Origin: Spirometra erinaceieuropaei
Taxonomy: Eukaryota; Platyhelminthes; Cestoda; Diphyllobothriidea; Diphyllobothriidae
DNA length: 64,000 nt
Reading direction: 5' to 3'
Assembly (NCBI GenBank): GCA_902702965.1
Contig: CACRXP010000009.1
Location: forward strand, 1,054,568 to 1,118,567
The notes under the pieces were generated by a model, which worked only from the letters and a program-made list of their open reading frames with translations, made no database searches and was not told the origin of the DNA. The position numbers were made by a program, and so were the translations under genes. Shown here one piece after another: positions 59,301 to 64,000 of this stretch. Position 1 is the stretch's first letter. The number at the start of each line of letters is the position of its first letter.

Positions 59301-61642
59301 CAAACTGAGGGTTTGCAGAAAACGCAGCGATTGTTTTGATGAACTTGTTGAGGTCTTATAAGCACTAGCCTATACCATAATGCTAAAATAGCACACAGCA
59401 GTCCTGCCTCGCAGGCATTGGTCAGGTGCATGCGCGCACGCATATTTCGAAGATGTGCCTGCCAGGCAGTGTGAAGGACTGAAGCAACCTACACAAACCT
59501 TACATTTGATTGGTGGATGGTAAGTTCAGTTGGCGCTGTCTGGCGCCAACCTGCCGGTTGTAATTTGTGCCTTCTTCGATCAGAATTTTGACACCATGCG
59601 GTTAAAAGTTGTCGTTGGCGTTTCGTGAGACAGTAAAGGCACTAACAGGGCTAACGACCCATATCCTCGTAGTACCGTCCTTCTTTCTGCCTGAAGCTCG
59701 ACTAAGTCAAAATGGCATTTCACTGGCGCACTACAGCGGGTACGTATCCGTACTGCATCTAGCGCCACCCTGAGTCGATCAGACAATTGAGACATTTTTC
59801 CCCGAATAAATTAAAAAAGGCAAAGGCAGTGAAATCTTCGGAATTGAATGACGTCATAAAATTTCGCGACCTCCTCAACTGTGTACGGTCATTGAATGCT
59901 AGGAAGATAAATTGTTCAACTAGAAAGCAGTCTTATCGGGAAAGAAGTGAAGTCCCTATGAGAAACTGGCTGCATATCTTGGGCCTGAAGGTTCACATAT
60001 TCTCAGAATTTACCGGCCACCAAAAATCCACAGACCAGGAGTACCGTTTCGACCAATCTAATCAATGAGGAATTCACCCCAGCATAAACTCATTCAGTGG
60101 TTAGTCCAACAAGTCGAACCAATTAGGCGCAATCTTGCTGCTTGCAATACCAAAGATACCTTCTCATTCGTAAATGAGTTGAATGACCAAAATCTACTAA
60201 ATAAGCGAATGATATAGCTTTAAGTGCAGCGGCTATTTGTAAACATGCCATGTCAAGCATTTACATAATTTGTGAGCACACGGTTGAAACATGTTTGGAG
60301 CCGAAACAACTGCGGGATCCACTGTGGTGACGCATTAAGAATGTACAGTCTTTGTTTAACTGGTAGCAGTATAGTTAGATCAATGATGTAGCTACGGGCA
60401 GTGATAGCGGACGTTTCCATGTCAAGTCTCGAGGGAGAATTTGCCTAAAACTCACAGGGAGCTGCATCCCATATGTGCAATGTGGATAACATTGTTGTCC
60501 TAGTCAACAGCTCGAGAGACGGAGAATTACTATTCAAGACTATAAACTCGGCACATTCAAAGGTGAAATTTAGGATTGGACACGAGCAGAACGATACACA
60601 CTATCTTTCTTAGACGTTCTTGTACGTAGACGGGCAGATGGCTCCATTCAGAGATCCACCTGTCGAAAAACCACTTGGAAAGGACAGTACATACACTTTC
60701 TCGGTTTCCCTCCAATCCAGAGAAAGTGGAACTTTGTTTTGTGGTTGTTCAAAAGAGCAACTAGAATCCGTTCCTCAGATCAATGAGTAAATCAGCTTCT
60801 TGAAGGACGTCCCTCTTGGAAACGGAAGGTTGGAGGTGTTAGGCGACGAGCACCGCCACCCCAGACAAGAAATCCCAGCATAAAAGGTTGCACCAAAAAG
60901 TCTGTGAGCACATACCTTTTTAAAGGGCAATAGCACGGCAAACGTGATCAGGCGACGGCCTCGTTGGCAGATGCCTATATACGCCACACCAAACTGTGTC
61001 TATGGGTTTGCGTGTAGTTGCGGATGAAAATACATTGGGTGCGCGCAAAGGCAGTTGGCAACTCGGCCAACTCGGAGTTGACCTCCTACCTACGTATGAG
61101 ATGCGCGATGGCCTGCAATTAAAACACGCTCGGGTGCGACAGTTCGAACGACAGTCTTGTTATGACCAGACGCGGTTTAGACGACAATTCCATTTACTAT
61201 TCCTTTGTTGTACTTTTAGTGAATAACCAGGATGCAAGGTAATTTTCTACGTATAAAAACGTATCCCCGAAACAGATCCCTCTTAGTCGTCTCCTGAATT
61301 CGGTCACGAGATAGGAATATTTCCATCTCTAATCATTTTAGGGCTTAGATCACATTTTGGTGCCCGTTGTTCGTTTCAGACGTGGCGGACTGAAGTAGAG
61401 ACGTAGTACGACTAGCTTTTTAATGACGCACAAACTGTTGTCTAACCTTCCTCATGGCGACCCGTTGATTATTTTTACTTTCATCTGTTTAGGCCCTAGA
61501 GGAGGCTCGAAATACGTCCCGGATCACAGAAGAGCAGTACTCGAAACGAGTCGCGGAGTTGGAGGCAAAATGTATAGAACTAAGAGAGCAATGCGAAGAA
61601 ACCATCGGCCAGCTCAAGGACAGACACAAGCAGGAGGTCAAC
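33356..61642 (+). CDS. large coiled-coil protein, centrosome/cytoskeleton-like; partial
   Basis: Nine exons join with matching phases: 33356-33952, 34604-34834, 39148-39281, 43987-44149, 46487-46666, 47982-48317, 52791-53081, 59041-59094 and 61493-61642, 712 residues so far; both ends are open. The junction 39281/43987 splits a codon and restores Arg; all others are phase 0. The first exon encodes a basic, Ser-rich, low-complexity segment (Ser run near residue 75) with REKRKLSELLSKKFRSQS. All later exons except the Ser/Pro-rich third are strongly charged heptad coiled coil (for example VLKKQHRDEIAELTSRNKKE, and KTAQRKLKDLKANHMASLAE). The exon 7 donor (AGG/GTCTGG) is weak, so its end may differ or a small exon may be missing. 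Composition suggests a centrosomal, ciliary or filament-associated protein; I do not recognise the family. Introns of 0.6-6 kb are packed with palindromic elements and retroelement fragments. Confidence 0.82.
35421..35465 (+). ncRNA. hammerhead ribozyme remnant (S4, first)
   Basis: Same 45-nt design, helices I and II intact, but box 1 reads CTGGTGA, with a conserved A changed to G. Probably inactive. Confidence 0.7.
35733..35777 (+). ncRNA. type I hammerhead ribozyme, intact (S4, second)
   Basis: Helix I GACTGG/CCGGTC (one G-U), box 1 CTGATGA at 35739-35745, helix II GGCT/AGCC capped by AATA, GAAA at 35760-35763, palindromic ATGGCCAT, then cleavage-site C at 35771. No core base is missing. 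Confidence 0.85.
36080..36975. repeat. nested foldback element
   Basis: Two palindromes lie in series. The first (36080-36421, centre about 36250) pairs TTTTTAACTTCCTCAAAAAT on the left with its complement ending at 36421; arms are about 165 bases. The second (about 36425-36790, centre about 36600) pairs GGTTCGGCTCATC with GATGAGCCGAACC, and TAGCTAGTACCTGT with ACAGGTACTAGCTA. A third block at 36830-36975 is a direct, diverged copy of the right arm of the first palindrome. No coding capacity. A foldback transposon or MITE is likely; the family is unknown. Confidence 0.75.
37060..37545. mobile_element. tRNA-derived hammerhead element, copy S5, inverted pair
   Basis: 37060-37330 is in minus orientation, with a hammerhead remnant at 37148-37104 (box 1 CTGATTA) and a decayed tRNA-like head. 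Near 37350 it flips to plus, where a second remnant at 37358-37402 has box 1 CTGGCGA and GAAG instead of GAAA. Shared flanks follow (CTCCCTTGTCTTTGTCGG, then GGTGAGCGCCCCTCCACCAT). Both ribozymes look dead. Confidence 0.82.
38157..38352. repeat. (CTA)n trinucleotide microsatellite
   Basis: About 195 bases of nearly pure CTA/TAC/ACT repeat with a few interruptions (TAATAC, TACCAC, ATTATT). It lies in the intron between exons 2 and 3 of the coiled-coil gene. The long poly-Leu frame it creates is not a gene. Confidence 0.95.
39420..39515 (-). ncRNA. decayed PLE-type hammerhead remnant
   Basis: On minus, TTGATGATGGATTT...AAATC then GGAC and CGTCAG follow the layout of the palindrome at 33021. 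Box 1 starts with T and box 2 is GGAC rather than GAAA, so it is not active. The flanking CACTGGAAC is shared with the other copies. Confidence 0.5.
40930..41910. mobile_element. palindromic TA-flanked element, copy P1
   Basis: Full copy, 981 bp, flanked by TA on both sides. Terminal repeat CAGTAGGTGTGCCAACTCA at the left and its near complement ending CACCTAGTG at the right. Each arm is about 430 bases and the two are nearly complementary along their whole length, with about 100 bases of unpaired centre. No coding frame. TA duplication and CAGT ends point to Tc1/mariner mobilisation. Confidence 0.9.
41911..43986. other. intron of the coiled-coil gene; little else
   Basis: Contains a decayed PLE-type hammerhead on minus at about 42810-42765 (CTGACGA, then GATA for GAAA, then AGCTCAG). 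No other assignable feature before exon 4 at 43987. Confidence 0.5.
45010..45600. mobile_element. Penelope-like element C-terminal fragments, inverted
   Basis: 45345-45583 (+) encodes ILAHVVDSGHHVDPSEEFR and LATAEAAAIRLRKP, the end of a GIY-YIG domain nearly identical to the copy at 56300-56100 on minus. From about 45330 down to 45010 the same 3' end is present in minus orientation (RKP-like end, then a G-rich/C-rich stretch and a hammerhead remnant near 45075-45035 with CCGACGA, GAAA and GCTC). The two halves form an inverted repeat of the last roughly 90 coding bases. Confidence 0.8.
47716..47737. repeat. (GAA)n microsatellite
   Basis: Short purine tract, directly left of a hammerhead-like remnant at 47750-47810. 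Confidence 0.9.
47740..47825 (-). ncRNA. decayed PLE-type hammerhead remnant
   Basis: On minus: CTCTGAGGATTC (box 1 shortened by about four bases), then GAATCC, GAAA, TGTC and AGG, followed by CACTGGGAG-type flank complement. Helix II bases remain, but box 1 is broken. Confidence 0.5.
48490..48790 (+). repeat. dispersed repeat R3, copy 1
   Basis: Shares blocks with 62280-62580 (+) and 54930-54770 (-): TTTTCTTGGCCCTGTCTTGACACCG, a G-rich GTGGAGAGG run, TGCTTCGCAAGTCTGCC, and AAACTAATTCATGCGCAAG. The GGGTTCGACC at 48599-48608 resembles a pol III B box, but a convincing A box was not found. Confidence 0.6.
49173..50166. mobile_element. palindromic TA-flanked element, copy P2
   Basis: Full copy, 994 bp, flanked by TA. 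Ends CAGTAGGTGGGCTAACTCA and its complement ending CACCTACTG. Long complementary arms as in P1, in the intron between exons 6 and 7. Confidence 0.92.
50369..50802. repeat. 217-bp near-identical tandem duplication
   Basis: Unit 1 at 50369-50585 and unit 2 at 50586-50802 differ at only a handful of sites (for example GTCGGT/GTAGGT, GACGTG/GACATG). The unit includes AATAAAGAATCAGGTGTGGGG. A diverged partial third copy is at 51275-51420. No clear coding role. Confidence 0.92.
51512..52510. mobile_element. palindromic TA-flanked element, copy P3
   Basis: Full copy, 999 bp, flanked by TA. Ends CGATAGGTATGC and the complement ending CCACCTATTC, so its termini are the most changed of the full copies. 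Arms are complementary over most of their length. Confidence 0.9.
53409..53645. repeat. inverted repeat, 81-base arms
   Basis: Left arm 53409-53489 and right arm 53565-53645. The matching core is CTTCATCGAACCGAAGTAC against its complement, and CTCTGTCGCTGC against GCAGCGACAGAG; arms differ at a minority of sites. A 75-base spacer separates them. Immediately right, at 53700-53745, a decayed hammerhead-element fragment occurs (GATTGGCTGAATGAAGGCTAA, then CCCGAAA). Confidence 0.8.
54770..54930 (-). repeat. dispersed repeat R3, copy 2
   Basis: Read on minus it shares ACACTGGATCCAGGTAGGTG-type and TGCAAGTCTCC, CATAAACTAGTTCAGACGCAAG blocks with 48490-48790 and 62280-62580. Confidence 0.55.
55379..55905. 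mobile_element. palindromic TA-flanked element, half copy P4
   Basis: Left arm only. Starts after TA with CAGTGCATGACCGATCTCA, a variant terminus shared with P5. The palindrome is cut near its centre, where a minus-strand PLE begins. Confidence 0.85.
55905..56790 (-). mobile_element. Penelope-like element A, 5'-truncated
   Basis: Read on minus from 56790: end of the RT domain (KRNLVRCLAQRAKKICS, EEELIKIQDLLRENGYPDRF), then, after a frame break near 56600, a linker (VPFEGDAAGELLSRCLDQTV) and a GIY-YIG endonuclease with IYSFTCSCGAGYIGCRSR, RIREHLPAWL, AILAHAVDSGH and a final RLRKP, ending near 56033. The Arg of the YIG helix and the His-Val-type block are present. A hammerhead-like motif lies at about 55975-55925 (CTGATGA, GAAA), 3' of the stop. 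PLEs use an RT fused to GIY-YIG to make and prime cDNA at nicked DNA. Confidence 0.88.
55925..55975 (-). ncRNA. hammerhead-like motif 3' of PLE A
   Basis: CTGATGA at 55965-55959 and GAAA at 55949-55946 are intact. Helix II (GTACTTACC) is at most 3 bp, and helix III is short. The CTCGCC cleavage context is shared with the remnant at 45035-45075. Activity is doubtful. Confidence 0.5.
56858..57519 (+). pseudogene. Penelope-like element B, GIY-YIG endonuclease end
   Basis: Plus strand. LFRRIQTHCSKPEDRARETR and NGYPRAFISRCLRG (RT C terminus), a linker with ILPYIKGVSETTERMAAELG, then GIY-YIG signature GGVYRIPCQNRPCNYAGQTGR and RIHEHKLVVRRGD, with a TAG at 57347-57349 where the family would have a sense codon. 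The frame then continues FNFAATKIVAHAGNKTGREL to a stop at 57519. It differs from elements A and D in the GIY motif, so at least two PLE lineages are present. The RT core is missing. Confidence 0.88.
57560..57625 (+). ncRNA. hammerhead ribozyme 3' of PLE B
   Basis: Box 1 CTGACGA at 57568-57574, helix II GACTC (57577-57581) / GAGTC (57588-57592), GAAA at 57594-57597, then self-complementary AGCT and cleavage-site C at 57601, followed by AGG pairing with CCT before box 1; a further CACT/AGTG can extend helix I across an internal loop. All core bases are present. It sits 50 bases after the PLE stop, as expected of PLE-linked hammerheads. Confidence 0.78.
57969..58420. mobile_element. palindromic TA-flanked element, half copy P5
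   Basis: Left arm only, very similar to P4 (variant terminus CAGTGCGTGACCGACCTCA). It breaks near the palindrome centre (CCGCGTACGGA), directly where PLE C begins. The flanking left dinucleotide is TG rather than TA. Confidence 0.83.
58420..58850 (-). mobile_element. Penelope-like element C, RT core fragment
   Basis: Minus strand. LHNVVLQELDKIAF, then VFWRRYVDDTFIIVKK (the catalytic YVDD) and FYSLLNAVFPIIKFTREEEQ, an in-frame TAG, then LPFRDVLVRRNLNDELETTVYRK, and after a frameshift IKTHCSKSVDRAREARYLRN, matching element B. Both ends are truncated. Domain order is that of PLE reverse transcriptase. Confidence 0.88.
59095..60480. other. intron of the coiled-coil gene, nothing else seen
   Basis: Between exons 8 and 9. 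Short frames only; no shared repeat noticed before PLE D at 60481. Confidence 0.4.
60481..61200 (+). pseudogene. Penelope-like element D, decayed RT end and GIY-YIG
   Basis: Plus strand: late RT block LDVLVRRRADGSIQRSTCRK, then TTWKGQYIHFLGFPPIQRK (60590-60730), a linker, FLKGNSTANVIRRR (like FEGDAAGELLSRC of element A), then CVYGFACSCG, a TGA stop and KYIGCAQRQLATR at 61000-61070. The GIY-YIG pattern is that of element A, not B. Several stops and frame shifts make it dead. Confidence 0.78.
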
Positions 61643-61740
61643 GTGAGTCCTGATCTACTAAAACGCAAATATATATGCATGTGTATGCGTGAAGATTCGT
61701 GTTAATTATACCCCTCGAAAGAAGGACGATTTCGTGGACC

Positions 61741-61800
61741 GAAGTATACTTGGACTGACGTTTCGGAAACTCCCTCGTTCCCATCATCAGAGTGGTGTGC
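61741..61800 (-). ncRNA. hammerhead ribozyme, PLE type, intact core
   Basis: On minus: CTGATGA (61790-61784), helix II GGGAAC/GTTTCC (6 bp, one G-U) with loop GAGGGA, GAAA (61764-61761), then ACGT and C (61760-61757), then AGTCC. Helix I has ACT/AGT plus mismatches. It lies 100 bases after exon 9 of the coiled-coil gene, antisense to it. Confidence 0.72.
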
Positions 61801-62719
61801 CGGTTCTTTCTTAGGGCCTTGATTGCTTCAGCCTTAATGCTCGCCTGGTATTTTATCCGTGCTCGACGCACGAACTGTGACATGGGCAAGTCACTGGCGC
61901 CCGCCAAAAATGGACCATGCGGGATTTGCGTTGGACCAACAGGGGGGGGGGGTGGCAGATCAGGGCACGGAACGGGTTATTTGGGCTGCGCACCCATGGG
62001 GTGGAGGCGTAGGCTCAAGCCACGCCAACCACTAGCGTCCAATTCCCCCACCAGATAGCTGGTCGGCTCGGACAGTGGACTGATGCTTTGGAGTGGTAGG
62101 AGGGTGAGGTCGACTCTGGGGCCTCCGTCCGCCCCCACGGCCCTCAGCACATATTCCTCGTCCTATCAGTTGGCCTCAAGGGCTGCCAACGCCGAGGCAA
62201 CTCTGTCGTCTCCCGACAGAGGTTTAGGCTGCAATGGCTCCTTTTGAATGTGATCTCTATGGCACTTCCACATGGATGGAATCCGAATCGTCCTCCATCT
62301 TTCTTGTTCGTGTGAAAACCAGGTCCACCTTGCGTGCACCAGGCGTGTACGTGTGGTTTGAGTGGACGATCTGTTCAGCTATGTCACAGTTACCGCGCCT
62401 GATCCGGCCTCCGGTCTTTTTGGCTCTGTCCTGACACCGCACTCATGTGGTCGAGGGAGGGGGTGGCGAAGTGGGTGCTGCACAAGTCTACAATCACTTT
62501 AAACTAGCTCACGCCCAAGTCGACGTCCGTGCGCCTACCGTGTTGTGGGACACCCAGTGGTCGAACTGTCGTGGTCTCCACTAACATGGCAATGTCACTC
62601 GTTCCCAGTGACCGTCTATCGTAGGAAGCTCTGAATATTGAGGCCGAAGGCAGCCTTGCGTGGTGAGGAATGCCTTGTATACACGGATGGAGGTCGCTGT
62701 TAAACGTTCTGAACCCATA
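61801..62719. repeat. dispersed repeat R3, copy 3, and flanks
   Basis: About 62280-62640 shares TTTTTGGCTCTGTCCTGACACCG, GTGGTCGAGGGAGGGGGTGG, TGCACAAGTCTAC and AAACTAGCTCACGCCCAAG with copies near 48490 and 54770. The preceding 61900-62220 is GC-rich with a run of ten G and no identified feature. Confidence 0.55.
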
Positions 62720-63714
62720 CAGTAAGTGGGCTACCTCATGAAGTCTCAACAGAAATTCCGAAATGCGTTTTCGTTTTGGAAAGATCAACTAAGTATGGTT
62801 GTAAAACCAATCATCGTACAGCATAATTCTATAGGAGTTCAGTTACCCCCGGACGCCGGCTTTCGAACAAACTTCTTTCCGGCTGCATCTAAAAACCACA
62901 CTTCGTAAAAAATGACTATTTAAGTAGTATGCATTTTTTCAAATGATTTTCGATGTCCTTAACAATTCAAATATGTTTCATGGAAAGCATGCATATAAAT
63001 ATTTATTCTTTTGCTCATTCGGTAGAACATTACGTGTTCTTCCAATTTCACACTCGAAGGAAGGGTATAGCTTGGTTTTATTTAACTTCTCCAATTCCGG
63101 AATAATTTTGAACCCAACCTGTCGTTACACTTGCATTCAGGGTTCCCAAACAACAAGCCGTATAATTTCCGCTTACGGAAAACCATACATTTCTCTACAG
63201 TAATAAAGTGGGACCTAATGGCGTTCATGAAATTAAGCAGAGGATTTGAGCCACACTGTTAACTTTACAAGCCACGTTGGTAAATGCAGAGACATGACGT
63301 TTTGTGGAGGGCCATCTCAAGGTATTAGAAAATCCCACAGTTAGAAATTTTTTTAAAACCGAATTATATCCTTCTTTTGAGTGTAAAATTGAAAGAAGAC
63401 GTAATTTTCAACCGAATAAGCAAAAGAATGAATATTTTTATGAATGTTTCCCATGAAATATATTTGAATCTTTAAGGGCACCGAAAATCAATGGGAAACA
63501 TTCGTGCTACTTAAGTCAACATTTTTTACAGAGTATGGTTTTTAGATGCAGCCAAAAAGAAGTTTGTTCGAAAGCCGGCGTCCGGGGGCAACTGAATTCT
63601 TATAGAATTACGCTGTACGATGATTGGTTTTACAACCCTTCTTAATTAATCTTGTCGAAACGAAAACGTATTTCGGAATTTCTGTCGGGATTTCATGAGT
63701 TAGCTCACTTACTG
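62720..63714. mobile_element. palindromic TA-flanked element, copy P6
   Basis: Full copy, 995 bp, flanked by TA. Ends CAGTAAGTGGGCTACCTCA and the complement ending CTCACTTACTG. Arms are complementary along nearly all their length and retain the shared motif GCCGGCTTTCGAACAAACTT and its counterpart. Confidence 0.92.
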
Positions 63715-64000
63715 TATGTCCAAATGTCTGACAGTGTCAATAGGGACTGAGAGGCACACATACAGCCTCGCCTAACAGAGTTTATGTTAGTCGACAGATT
63801 CATCGAACGAGGGATGATCATTTGTCTTAGTGACAGAAACTTGTCTGCGTTCGGAAAACCGGGGCCGTAAACGTTTACAACTCCTAAAATATTTCTTCAA
63901 CGCCTCGTAATGATTCTGATAGCAAAACCCAAGTCCAGTTCATGGCCGTGTCTAATAAAGTTTGGGTACCTCTTCCATTTTACGACTGCCTCTGGTGGTG

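Overview
The window is eukaryotic nuclear DNA. Genes are split by GT-AG introns, some of only 36-38 bases next to others of 3-5 kb, and most of the sequence is decayed mobile elements. The mix of Penelope-like elements, a CR1/Jockey-type LINE, a Merlin transposon, and tRNA-derived short elements carrying hammerhead ribozymes, together with the tiny introns, suggests a flatworm (tapeworm or fluke). That is an inference; no species marker is visible.

Genes. ATP5PD (ATP synthase subunit d) lies on + at 8155-11476 in four exons and looks intact. MED10 (Mediator subunit 10) lies on - at 17522-12701 in two exons, tail to tail with ATP5PD and also apparently intact. A - strand fragment at 22550-22197 resembles the RRP1/NOP52 ribosome-biogenesis domain and is tentative. 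From 33356 to beyond 61642 on + there is one long gene for a coiled-coil protein, with nine exons found, compatible splice phases and at least 712 residues. I could not name it. The right half of the window is mostly its introns.

Mobile and repeated DNA. 3286-4125: degenerate Merlin transposase (-). 23469-27075: 5'-truncated LINE (-), with a second copy of its 3' end at 20456-20965. 45010-45600, 55905-57640, 58420-58850 and 60481-61200: Penelope-like (PLE) fragments with GIY-YIG and YVDD signatures. Six copies of a palindromic TA-flanked element of about 1 kb (four full, two halves) fill introns between 40930 and 63714. Other foldback structures lie at 16960-17162, 33021-33256, 36080-36975 and 53409-53645.

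Main finding. A short repeated element (1-310, 6925-7110, 15195-15640, 34930-35830, 37060-37545) combines a tRNA-like pol III head with a complete type I hammerhead ribozyme. In two separate loci the unit recurs at exactly 312 bases, as expected of retrozyme-like or SINE-like elements copied from tandem or circular RNA. The hammerhead helix III is a loopless self-complementary sequence, which favours cleavage as a dimer. Related hammerheads, several with the same loopless helix III, lie beside PLE remnants. At three of the loci, units meet in an inverted junction next to a hammerhead.
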